Assembly: GCA_048266425.1 (NCBI GenBank)
Contig: JBLWZN010000001.1
Span: forward strand, 1 to 64,000
DNA: 64,000 bases
DNA from: Cerina sp048266425
GTDB taxonomy: Bacteria; Bacteroidota; Bacteroidia; Flavobacteriales; Flavobacteriaceae
Direction: 5' to 3'
Part shown: positions 44,196 through 52,081 of the stretch, piece by piece
Layout of the letters: each line of letters begins with the position of its first letter
How positions within the stretch are numbered: the first letter of the stretch is position 1
Translations under genes and position numbers: made by a program
The notes under the pieces: model-generated
Database searches by the model: none
Seen by the model: only the letters and a program-made list of their open reading frames with translations
What the model was told of the DNA's origin: nothing

Positions 44196-45398
44196 ATGGG
44201 CGCAAAAGAACGTTTTGCAGCAAATGAAAATAACCGGGGTCAAGTTCTCCGATTCATACTCTCCGGGGGCGGAACGGGAGGCCATATTTATCCGGCAATT
44301 GCAATTGCCAATGAGCTTAAGAAAAGGTACCCTGATGCCGAGTTTTTGTTCGTCGGCGCCAAGGATCGGATGGAAATGGAAAAAGTCCCAAAGGCCGGAT
44401 ATAAAATTGAGGGATTGTGGATTAGCGGGTTGCAACGGAAACTGACCTTGAAAAACATGTTGTTTCCATTAAAATTGATAAGTAGTTTGATTAAGGCAAG
44501 AAACATAGTAGCGAAGTTTGAGCCCCATGTGGTCATCGGGACCGGTGGCTTTGCGAGTGGGCCTTTGTTGAAAATGGCTTCCGGAAAGAATATTCCATGC
44601 GTGCTCCAGGAGCAAAATTCCTATGCAGGCATAACCAACAAGCTGCTGGCCCAAAAGGCAGCAAAAATTTGTGTCGCCTATGATGGAATGGAACAGTTTT
44701 TCCCGATTGATAAAATTGTAAAAACCGGAAATCCTGTTCGGGCAGATTTAGTAAGTCCTACCCAAAATAAGGAAGGGGCCAAAGCCTTTTTTATGCTGGA
44801 AGCCAAGAAGCCAACGTTGTTGGTACTGGGGGGAAGCTTGGGTGCTAGGCGTATAAATCAGTTGATAGAATCGAAACTCGATTTTTTTAAAGGCCTTGGC
44901 CTGCAGGTGGTTTGGCAATGTGGCAAGCTATATTTTGAAGAATATAAAAAATACGCATCGGACCATGTAAAGGTTTTCGATTTCTTGGACCGAATGGATA
45001 TGGCGTATTCAGCTGCTGATATTATTATTTCAAGAGCAGGGGCAGGCTCGGTATCGGAACTGTGCATCGTGGGCAAACCGGTCATTTTTATACCCTCTCC
45101 CAATGTGGCAGAGGACCATCAGACCAAGAACGCCCAAAGTTTGGTCGCCAAAAATGCGGCGGTAATGGTCACAGAAAAAGCGTTGGATATGGAATTTGAA
45201 GAAAAGTTTTCCGAAGTAATTCAATCCGTCGATAAACAAAAGGAAATGGGTGTCAATATTAAAAATTTGGCATTGCCAAACGCCACAAAACACATCGTGG
45301 ACGAAATTGAAAAATTATTGAAAATAAAAAAAAAATGGGCTCCTCCCTTTGGACAAAGGGAGGTGGATTCTGGTGCAGCCAGAAGCCGGAGGGTTTGA
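44196..45398 (+). CDS. murG: Lipid II synthase MurG with repeat-derived C-terminal tail
   Basis: GT28 enzyme of 400 residues that adds GlcNAc to lipid I. The donor loops are FILSGGGTGGHIYPA and VLGGSLGARR, with SRAGAGSVSE and PSPNVAEDHQTKNA for substrate binding. The conserved fold ends near residue 380 (HIVDEIEKLLKIK). After a run of ten A at 45326-45335 the frame runs into the MITE-like element at 45339 and adds about 20 residues (WAPPFGQREVDSGAARSRRV). The natural stop appears lost. The enzyme is probably still functional, since the extra tail lies after the conserved core. Confidence 0.94.
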   Translation: MGAKERFAANENNRGQVLRFILSGGGTGGHIYPAIAIANELKKRYPDAEFLFVGAKDRMEMEKVPKAGYKIEGLWISGLQRKLTLKNMLFPLKLISSLIKARNIVAKFEPHVVIGTGGFASGPLLKMASGKNIPCVLQEQNSYAGITNKLLAQKAAKICVAYDGMEQFFPIDKIVKTGNPVRADLVSPTQNKEGAKAFFMLEAKKPTLLVLGGSLGARRINQLIESKLDFFKGLGLQVVWQCGKLYFEEYKKYASDHVKVFDFLDRMDMAYSAADIIISRAGAGSVSELCIVGKPVIFIPSPNVAEDHQTKNAQSLVAKNAAVMVTEKALDMEFEEKFSEVIQSVDKQKEMGVNIKNLALPNATKHIVDEIEKLLKIKKKWAPPFGQREVDSGAARSRRV

Positions 45399-45520
45399 AA
45401 TCCCGTGGTTGGGAATAAAAGCTGAACTATAGTGATGCTGTGCAAGGGTTTGGGATTTCAATCTCCCCTTTCTCCAGCTAAAGCTGGATTCATTCCCCTC
45501 TTTGTCCAAAGTGGGGAGCT
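45339..45520. repeat. MITE-like element with inverted ends (182 bp)
   Basis: The left end, GCTCCTCCCTTTGGACAAAG... (45339-45363), and the reverse complement of the right end (45496-45520) agree at 21 of 25 positions and share the exact core TTTGGACAAAG. It contains a small hairpin CCAGCTAAAGCTGG. No transposase is inside. It provides the last codons of murG. No target duplication is clear. Confidence 0.65.
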
Positions 45521-45611
45521 ATAGAATATAATAAAACAATAAACGAATATACTTTTAAACTTAAACATTTCGGCTACGGCTCAATGCATTGCTGAAACTT
45601 GAAACTTGATT

Positions 45612-46964
45612 TTGAACTTAAATAGCATACATAACGTCTATTTTATTGGTATCGGAGGTATTGGTATGTCCGCCTTGGCCCGATATTTCAAGTTTATTGG
45701 CAAAAACGTGGGGGGGTACGACAAGACAGAATCACCTTTAACCACAGAGCTTGCCGGCATCGATATTGCTATCCATTATGAGGACAATCTGGCTTTGGTC
45801 CCAAAGAATTTTATGGATAGTAAAAGCACATTGGTTGTCTACACCCCTGCGGTCCCCAAGGATCATAGCGAATATGCATATTTTTTAACGAATGGCTTTG
45901 AAATAAAAAAGAGATCGGAAGTCCTTGGATTAATTACCAAGGATACCTTTTGTTTTGCTGTTGCCGGCACCCATGGTAAGACCACGACCTCTTGTATATT
46001 GGCCCATCTGTTAAAGGAAACGGGCACGCCTTTAACCGCCTTTCTTGGCGGGATCTCGGAGAATTTCAATAGCAACTTTTTGTTGGAAGGAACAGAGTAT
46101 TCGGTTGTGGAGGCAGATGAGTTTGATCGTTCCTTTTTGAGATTGTCGCCAAACGTGGCGTGTATCACCTCCATGGATGCCGATCATTTGGATATTTATG
46201 GGGATAGTGAAGCCCTGAAAAAATCCTTCGCCGATTTTGCAATGAAATTAAAGCCAAACGGAAAATTATTTGTGCACAAGGGCTTGCCGATACATGGTAT
46301 CACCTATGGCATAGAGGATGGGTCGGATTTCTCCATAACAAATATAAATATTAGGGAAGGGGTATATGAGTTCGATATCCAAACCCCGAAAGCAGTTCTT
46401 AAAAATGTACGGTTCAACAAGCCAGGAAGACATAATCTGTTGAATGCCCTGGCCGCTTTTTCCATGGCCTTGGAAACCGGAACCCCTGCCCAACAATTGG
46501 CAAACGCGCTTTTGACCTTTAAGGGGGTCCAACGAAGATTTTCGTACCAGGTAAATAACGGGGATTTTGTATTTATTGATGACTATGCGCATCATCCCTC
46601 GGAAATAGATGCTGTACATCAAGCTGTAGGTGAGATGCATCCGGGAAAGAAGGTGCTGACCATTTTCCAGCCCCATTTATTTTCAAGGACCAGGGATTTT
46701 GCGGATGATTTTGCAAGCAGTCTCTCAAAATTTGATAGCGTGATTTTGTTGGATATATATCCCGCTAGGGAACCCCCATTAGAAGGTATCGATTCCCAAT
46801 GGTTGTTGGGCAAGATCGACAATCCGAATAAAAAACTATTGAACAAGTCTGATTTGACAGCAGAGATAAAAAAACAAGCCCCGGATATTCTTGTAACTAT
46901 GGGGGCCGGTGATATTGGCTTGGAAGTGCCAAAATTAAAAAAGGAATTGGGTTATGCGAATTAA
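45612..46964 (+). CDS. murC: UDP-MurNAc:L-alanine ligase MurC
   Basis: Mur ligase of about 450 residues that attaches L-alanine, the first stem residue. The start is placed at TTG 45612 (MNLNSIHNVYFIGIGGIGMS), the usual first residues of this family, although TTG 45606 is also open. The ATP loop is AGTHGKTTTSCIL, and EADEFDRSFL and DYAHHPSEI are also diagnostic. The start codon lies beside a GAAACTT repeat pair at 45594-45607. Overlaps ftsQ by 11 bases. Confidence 0.95.
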   Translation: MNLNSIHNVYFIGIGGIGMSALARYFKFIGKNVGGYDKTESPLTTELAGIDIAIHYEDNLALVPKNFMDSKSTLVVYTPAVPKDHSEYAYFLTNGFEIKKRSEVLGLITKDTFCFAVAGTHGKTTTSCILAHLLKETGTPLTAFLGGISENFNSNFLLEGTEYSVVEADEFDRSFLRLSPNVACITSMDADHLDIYGDSEALKKSFADFAMKLKPNGKLFVHKGLPIHGITYGIEDGSDFSITNINIREGVYEFDIQTPKAVLKNVRFNKPGRHNLLNALAAFSMALETGTPAQQLANALLTFKGVQRRFSYQVNNGDFVFIDDYAHHPSEIDAVHQAVGEMHPGKKVLTIFQPHLFSRTRDFADDFASSLSKFDSVILLDIYPAREPPLEGIDSQWLLGKIDNPNKKLLNKSDLTAEIKKQAPDILVTMGAGDIGLEVPKLKKELGYAN

Positions 46965-47673
46965 TTGGAACTATATAAAAATGATAGGGTTGGTCGTCCT
47001 GATTATGGGACTATATGCTTTTTCCAACCATCGTAATGACTTAAGAAAGGTGAACGGAATAAAAATTGAGTTTGTCGGTGATCAGAACCTATACATAACC
47101 CCGACCATGGTTAATAAATTGTTAATACAAAATTATGGCCCACTCATAAATGTCCCTAAAGAAAATTTAGTTTTGAATACGATGGAAAAGGTGATCGAGG
47201 CCAATGAAATGGTGAAAAATGCCCAAGTGTATCTTACTATGAATGGGGAACTTACCTCCAAAATTTTACAAAGAAAGCCAATTGGACGTATAGAGGGCAC
47301 TGCCAAATACTATTTGGACGATGAGGGTAAGCGCATGCCCTTGTCAAATAATTATTCTGCAAGGGTACCCATAATTACAGGAAATATTACGGGAAAAAGT
47401 CTGGAGGATGTATTTGTTATCCTAAATTATATCAATGAGGACGATTTTCTTAGGAAGAATGTAATAGGAATTCATATTGAGAGTGAAGAGAACTATCAAT
47501 TGCGTTTTCGCATGGAAAATTTCGTGGTGAATTTGGGTAATGTCGAAGGTCTGGAAGAGAAGTTTAACAATTTTAAGGCCTTTTATGCAAAGGCCACTAA
47601 GGACAAGACTTTGCAAGAGTATAATATAGTGAGTTTGGAATTTGATAATCAAGTAGTGTGTACCAAAATATAA
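46954..47673 (+). CDS. ftsQ: Cell division protein FtsQ
   Basis: Bitopic protein of 239 residues with a short cytoplasmic part, one membrane helix (about 10-24) and a POTRA/FtsQ periplasmic region with KVNGIKIEFVGDQNLYITP. It links early and late divisome proteins. The sequence is diverged from proteobacterial FtsQ, as usual in this group; its place between murC and ftsA supports the call. Confidence 0.9.
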   Translation: MRINWNYIKMIGLVVLIMGLYAFSNHRNDLRKVNGIKIEFVGDQNLYITPTMVNKLLIQNYGPLINVPKENLVLNTMEKVIEANEMVKNAQVYLTMNGELTSKILQRKPIGRIEGTAKYYLDDEGKRMPLSNNYSARVPIITGNITGKSLEDVFVILNYINEDDFLRKNVIGIHIESEENYQLRFRMENFVVNLGNVEGLEEKFNNFKAFYAKATKDKTLQEYNIVSLEFDNQVVCTKI

Positions 47674-47676
47674 GAT

Positions 47677-49002
47677 ATGGAAGAGGTTAAATATTCGGTT
47701 GGACTAGATATAGGGACCACCAAAATAGTGGCCATCATTGGAAAGGAGAACGAGTACGGGAAAATCGAGATTTTGGGTATCGGCAGATCAAAAAGTCTAG
47801 GGGTGCACCGCGGGGTTGTCAATAATATAACCCAAACGATAAAATCTATCCAACAAGCGGTGGAACAGGCAGAGGCCGACTCCGGACTTAAAATCAGTTC
47901 CGTCGTGGTGGGGATTGCAGGTCAGCATATTAGAAGCCTGCAGCACAGCGATTATATAACCAGGCCAGATTCTGAAGAAGTGATCAATGAGGACGATTTG
48001 GATAAATTGTGCAACCAGGTCTACAAACTTGTAATGCTGCCCGGGGAGGAGATAATCCACGTATTGCCACAAGAATACAAAGTAGATGGCCAGGCAGAGA
48101 TAAAACAGCCTATAGGAATGTACGGAGGTCGCCTCGAAGCCAATTTCCATGTAGTGGTAGGGCAGGTATCCTCTATAAAAAATGTAGGTCGCTGTATTAA
48201 AAGCGCAGGCTTGGATCTGGGAAGTATCACGTTGGAACCACTTGCTTCGGCAAATGCCGTACTTAGTCAGGAAGAGAAGGAAGCAGGGGTAGCCTTGATC
48301 GACATAGGTGGGGGTACTACCGACCTTGCTATTTTCAAGGATGGAATTATTCGGCATACAGCGGTGATCCCATTTGGTGGTGGCGTGATAACCGAGGATA
48401 TAAAAGAAGGTTGTTCCATCATCGAAAAGCAGGCGGAACTTTTGAAAATCAAGTTTGGATCAGCTTGGCCCGGGGAGAACAAGGACAATGAAATAGTTTC
48501 CATACCTGGATTAAGGGGTAGGGAGCCTAAGGAAATCACCTTAAAAAACCTGTCCAAAATTATCCATGCCCGTGTCGTGGAAATCGTGGAACAGGTGTAT
48601 GTCGAGATAAAGAATTACGGACACGAGGAGCAAAAGAAAAAATTGATTGCAGGGATAGTACTTACCGGAGGGGGTGCCCAATTGAAGCACCTAAAGCAAT
48701 TGGTAGAGTACATCACCGGTATGGATACGAGAATCGGATATCCCAATGAGCATCTGGCAGGGGATTCCGATGAGGAAATTGCAAGCCCCTTGTATGCCAC
48801 TGCAGTAGGTTTGTTGATGAATGCCGTACAGACCAAGGCGAAGGCCAGGGTAGTGCAACAAATGGAGGAGCACGGAGAGGAAGAAGTGGTTTATGGCAAG
48901 GATTCCGGTGCTGCAACAAAGACAGTAGTAAAAAAAGAACGTAAATCCATTTTTGATAAATGGTCCGAAAGGTTGAAGGACTTTTTGGACAATGCGGAAT
49001 AA
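47677..49002 (+). CDS. ftsA: Cell division protein FtsA
   Basis: Actin-fold ATPase of 441 residues tethering FtsZ to the membrane. Phosphate-1 motif SVGLDIGTTKIVAIIG, then IDIGGGTTDLAIF and VLTGGGAQLKHL. The C-terminal KSIFDKWSERLKDFLDNAE forms the amphipathic membrane-targeting helix. It follows ftsQ after three bases and precedes ftsZ, in the usual order. Confidence 0.97.
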   Translation: MEEVKYSVGLDIGTTKIVAIIGKENEYGKIEILGIGRSKSLGVHRGVVNNITQTIKSIQQAVEQAEADSGLKISSVVVGIAGQHIRSLQHSDYITRPDSEEVINEDDLDKLCNQVYKLVMLPGEEIIHVLPQEYKVDGQAEIKQPIGMYGGRLEANFHVVVGQVSSIKNVGRCIKSAGLDLGSITLEPLASANAVLSQEEKEAGVALIDIGGGTTDLAIFKDGIIRHTAVIPFGGGVITEDIKEGCSIIEKQAELLKIKFGSAWPGENKDNEIVSIPGLRGREPKEITLKNLSKIIHARVVEIVEQVYVEIKNYGHEEQKKKLIAGIVLTGGGAQLKHLKQLVEYITGMDTRIGYPNEHLAGDSDEEIASPLYATAVGLLMNAVQTKAKARVVQQMEEHGEEEVVYGKDSGAATKTVVKKERKSIFDKWSERLKDFLDNAE

Positions 49003-49056
49003 CGCATTAGCCCCGAATAATTTAAGACACATTGTAGAACCAGTAATACAAACAGT

Positions 49057-50991
49057 ATGAGTAAGAACACCGAATTTGAAAGTATAGCTTTTGATCTTCC
49101 CAAGAACCAAAGCAATGTAATAAAGGTCATTGGCGTAGGTGGTGGAGGCAGTAACGCCATAAACCATATGTTTCAGGCAGGGATAAACGGAGTTGATTTT
49201 GTGATCTGTAACACAGATTCCCAGGCACTACAGAACAGTTCGGTGCCCAACAAAATTCAATTGGGTGTTTCCCTGACCGAAGGACTTGGAGCAGGGGCCA
49301 ACCCGGAAGTTGGGGAACAGGCGGCAATAGAGAGCATGGAGGAAATTAAATCCATGTTGGGTACGACTGCAAAAATGGTATTTATCACTGCTGGTATGGG
49401 CGGGGGAACAGGAACTGGTGCTGCTCCCGTCATTGCAAAACTGGCCAAGGAAATGGATATCCTTACCGTGGGCATTGTCACGATCCCATTTCAGTTTGAG
49501 GGGAAAATGAGATGCCAGCAGGCGCGCATCGGGATGGAAAAATTGAGGGATAATGTGGATTCCCTTATCGTAATCAATAACAATAAACTAAGGGAAGTAT
49601 ACGGAAACCTTGGTTTTAAGGCAGGATTTTCGAAGGCGGACGAGGTACTGGCCACGGCCGCTAGAGGGATAGCCGAAGTTATTACCCACCACTATACCCA
49701 AAACATCGATTTGCGCGATGCCAAAACGGTACTTTCCAGTAGCGGTACGGCAATTATGGGTTCTGCCTCTGCATCTGGTTCATCAAGGGCGCAGGAAGCC
49801 ATTCGCAAAGCATTGGATTCCCCACTCTTGAACGATAATAAGATCACGGGGGCCAAGAATGTACTATTACTGATCGTATCGGGAGCGCAGGAAATCACCA
49901 TAGATGAAATTGGGGAGATCAATGATCATATACAGACCGAGGCCGGACATGGTGCCAATATAATCATGGGCGTTGGTGAAGATGGTGGCTTGGGCGAAGC
50001 CATTGCAGTTACGGTTATCGCTACCGGATTCAATATTGACCAGCAAGATGATATTGTCAATACCGAATCAAAAAAAATAATCCACACCTTGGAAGATGAA
50101 CAGAAGGCCGAGCAGCAGTTGATGGGAAAAAATGTGGTGTATAAACTGGAAGAGGAAGAGATAGAGGTTTTGGAGTCGCCAAAACCTGTTGAAGTTAAGA
50201 AGGAGGCCAAGCCCGCTGCACCAACAATGGACTTGATACCCACAACTAGTTATATTAAAAATTTCAATGTGTTTTACGAAGAGGTGATCGCCGAGGATAT
50301 CAGCGAGGATTTTATTGTTATAGAATCTAAAACCAGTATTCACGATATTGAAGTGGTCGATCCAAAAGAGGTTTCTTATAAAAGGATAGAGGAAGATCAG
50401 TTTGCACTAAGCTTCGATATGCCGTTGTCCGATACCGAGGACGAGGAAGAAAAGGAAAATGTGATCACTTTTAGTTTGGACGAAGATATTGAAGATATGG
50501 ACGTAAAAGATCACATTGAGGTAATACCTGTTTTGGAATACAACAAGAAGGGAGAGACCCGATATAGCCTTGACGATTATATGGAACTCGAAAACAAGCT
50601 TACCGGGGCAAGGTCCAAGGCAGAGGGAAGTGAGCCCAAGATCGTAGAAGGGGAACTGCTTTTTGAACGAAAAACTATTAGAAACGATGAAGTCAATCCC
50701 GCTGAAGGTAAAGGCGTGGATATAGATCCCATGGACACACCATTAGAGGAGCTTTTAAAGGAAAGAGCGGATGAGCGCAGACGAAAATTGAAGGATTTTA
50801 ACTATAAATTTCACAACAGCCTTAACAGAATTCAGGAAATTGAAAAGGAACCGGCATATAAACGTCAGGGAATAAGCCTTAACGAGAATGTTAGGGAAGG
50901 AAAGGTTTCCAGGACGTCGCTTGGAGAGGATAGCAATGATGAAATACAACTGCGATCCAACAACTCGTTCTTGCATGACAACGTGGATTAA
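49057..50991 (+). CDS. ftsZ: Cell division GTPase FtsZ (long form)
   Basis: Tubulin homologue of 644 residues that forms the Z-ring. The G-box is GMGGGTGTGAAPVIAKLA (tubulin signature) and the N-terminal GVGGGGSNAINHM and the T7-loop elements are complete. After about residue 330 comes a long acidic linker, which accounts for the size compared with about 383 in E. coli. The tail carries EPAYKRQGISLN and SNNSFLHDNVD, the Bacteroidota-type conserved C-terminal peptide for partner binding. A strong terminator follows. Confidence 0.97.
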   Translation: MSKNTEFESIAFDLPKNQSNVIKVIGVGGGGSNAINHMFQAGINGVDFVICNTDSQALQNSSVPNKIQLGVSLTEGLGAGANPEVGEQAAIESMEEIKSMLGTTAKMVFITAGMGGGTGTGAAPVIAKLAKEMDILTVGIVTIPFQFEGKMRCQQARIGMEKLRDNVDSLIVINNNKLREVYGNLGFKAGFSKADEVLATAARGIAEVITHHYTQNIDLRDAKTVLSSSGTAIMGSASASGSSRAQEAIRKALDSPLLNDNKITGAKNVLLLIVSGAQEITIDEIGEINDHIQTEAGHGANIIMGVGEDGGLGEAIAVTVIATGFNIDQQDDIVNTESKKIIHTLEDEQKAEQQLMGKNVVYKLEEEEIEVLESPKPVEVKKEAKPAAPTMDLIPTTSYIKNFNVFYEEVIAEDISEDFIVIESKTSIHDIEVVDPKEVSYKRIEEDQFALSFDMPLSDTEDEEEKENVITFSLDEDIEDMDVKDHIEVIPVLEYNKKGETRYSLDDYMELENKLTGARSKAEGSEPKIVEGELLFERKTIRNDEVNPAEGKGVDIDPMDTPLEELLKERADERRRKLKDFNYKFHNSLNRIQEIEKEPAYKRQGISLNENVREGKVSRTSLGEDSNDEIQLRSNNSFLHDNVD

Positions 50992-51030
50992 TAATGAGCC
51001 TGAAAGGGGTTCTGTAATTACTTAAAGTTT

Positions 51031-51069
51031 AAACCCGAAAAATAGACTGATTTTTCGGGTTTATTTTTT
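51031..51069 (+). terminator. Terminator after ftsZ
   Basis: Stem AAACCCGAAAAAT (51031-51043), six-base loop, stem ATTTTTCGGGTTT (51050-51062), then a T-rich run to 51069. It closes the division cluster. Confidence 0.88.
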
Positions 51070-51096
51070 ATCTTCGCACCGCAAAAATAGTTGGAG

Positions 51097-51546
51097 ATGG
51101 GCTTACAGCAGCAAGTAATGGAGGAACTAAAGACCGCTATGAAGGCCAAGGACAAGGTGGCCTTGGAGTCGTTGCGGGCAATTAAGTCGGCCATACTTTT
51201 GGCGCAAACCGGAGATGGATCACAGGGCGACCTAACCGAGGCGGAAGAAGTAAAACTTGTCCAGAGGCTGGTAAAGCAACGCAAGGACAGTGCCGCTATA
51301 TATTTGGAACAGGGCAGGGAAGATCTTGCCGCTCCAGAACTGGCACAAGTTGAAGTAATTGAAAAGTTTTTGCCCAAACAACTTTCCGAGGAGGAAGTAG
51401 AAAAGGCTGTGACAAGGGTTATAGAGACCACTGGAGCTTCCGGAATGAAAGATATGGGTAAGGTCATGGGTATTGTAAGCCAGGAATTGGCCGGACAAGC
51501 GGATGGGAAGATTATATCGGCCATTGTAAAAAGGAAACTGGTTTAA
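51097..51546 (+). CDS. GatB/YqeY domain protein
   Basis: About 149 residues from the ATG at 51097 (MGLQQQVMEELKTAM); a TTG at 51091 is an alternative. YqeY proteins share the C-terminal domain of the amidotransferase subunit GatB, and the protein is mostly helical. The typical N-terminal AMKAKDKVALESLRAIKSAI and the later EKFLPKQLSEEEV are seen. A tRNA-associated role is suspected for the family but not shown. It lies after the ftsZ terminator and has a -7-like TATCTTCG at 51069-51076. Confidence 0.9.
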   Translation: MGLQQQVMEELKTAMKAKDKVALESLRAIKSAILLAQTGDGSQGDLTEAEEVKLVQRLVKQRKDSAAIYLEQGREDLAAPELAQVEVIEKFLPKQLSEEEVEKAVTRVIETTGASGMKDMGKVMGIVSQELAGQADGKIISAIVKRKLV

Positions 51547-51551
51547 AAAGA

Positions 51552-51583
51552 GTTTATAAGTTTATGGGTTTACGGGTTTATCC
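51552..51583. repeat. Tandem octamer GTTTATNN x4
   Basis: Four 8-bp units GTTTATAA, GTTTATGG, GTTTACGG and GTTTATCC. It is the reverse complement of the octamer array at 3311-3342 and lies five bases after the yqeY-like stop. Confidence 0.65.
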
Positions 51584-51604
51584 GTTTTTTGAAATGGTTT
51601 CTTT

Positions 51605-51667
51605 GAACACTGAACACTGAACACTGAACACTGAACACTGAACACTGAACACTGAACACTGAACACT
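51605..51667. repeat. Tandem heptamer GAACACT x9
   Basis: Nine exact copies of GAACACT followed by GAA. Exact identity suggests recent expansion. It lies just before the tRNA-Arg remnant. The unit length of 7 recurs at 33821 and 57666. Confidence 0.9.
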
Positions 51668-51674
51668 GAATTTT

Positions 51675-51773
51675 GGCCGCGTGGCGCAACTGAATACCCG
51701 CCCGTTCCGAACTGACGTTAGGAACGTTCGGGCGGGGCGCATCAGATTTCGGCTCTGAGGGTTGGGGGTTTGA
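51675..51773 (+). pseudogene. Displaced 5' segment of tRNA-Arg, interrupted by a palindrome
   Basis: 51675-51696 and 51737-51773 together give 59 bases identical to bases 1-59 of the intact tRNA-Arg at 52059, from the acceptor GGCCGCG through the anticodon loop TTTCGGC to the T-loop GGGTTTGA. The 40 bases 51697-51736 split the D-loop, and the T-arm and acceptor 3' half are absent. It cannot fold as a tRNA. See the findings for the relation to the GIY-YIG gene. Confidence 0.85.
51697..51736. repeat. REP-like palindrome inserted in the tRNA remnant
   Basis: Forty bases with arms CCCGCCCG and CGGGCGGG and an inner TTCC/GGAA. Removing it restores the uninterrupted tRNA sequence exactly, so it is a clean insertion in the D-loop. 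It shares the CCCGCC core of the other REP-like elements here. Confidence 0.82.
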
Positions 51774-51789
51774 TAAGATTTCAGGAAAG

Positions 51790-52081
51790 ATGCATTATGT
51801 TTATGTTCTTTATAGTTCAACGTATGATAGGGCATATATTGGAATGACGGTTGACTATAATCTGAGATTGTATGAACATAATTCAGGAAAAACAAAGTCG
51901 ACAAAGGCATTTATACCTTNNNNNNNNNNNNNNNNNNNNNNNNNNNNNNNNNNNNATTGTTCATTTGGAGGAATATGCCACCAGGGAAGAAGCTAGAGAT
52001 AGAGAAAAATACTTAAAAAGTGCTGCAGGAAGAAAATGGAGAAAGAAGCACATAATTTGGCCGCGTGGCGCAACTGAATAG
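51790..52081 (+). CDS. GIY-YIG nuclease domain protein, split by an assembly gap
   Basis: The N-terminal part (51790-51918) reads MHYVYVLYSS...RAYIGMT with Arg26 in NLRLYEHN, the GIY-YIG core. After the run of N, the other frame reads IVHLEEYATREEARDREKYL with the metal-binding Glu of the family and KSAAGRKWRKKHI. The two halves lie in different frames across the gap, so the gap length is not real. By family spacing the missing piece is about two codons. The last residues WPRGATE and the stop TAG (52079-52081) are encoded by the tRNA-Arg gene. Small GIY-YIG proteins are DNA nucleases, often in mobile or homing settings. Confidence 0.82.
51920..51955. other. Assembly gap (36 N)
   Basis: A run of 36 undetermined bases inside the GIY-YIG gene. 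The repeat-rich surroundings make a scaffolding join likely. The true gap size is uncertain. Confidence 0.99.

Noticed and set aside
51605..51667. Tandem array considered as a CRISPR
   Set aside because: Units are 7 bases with no spacers, and no cas genes lie nearby.
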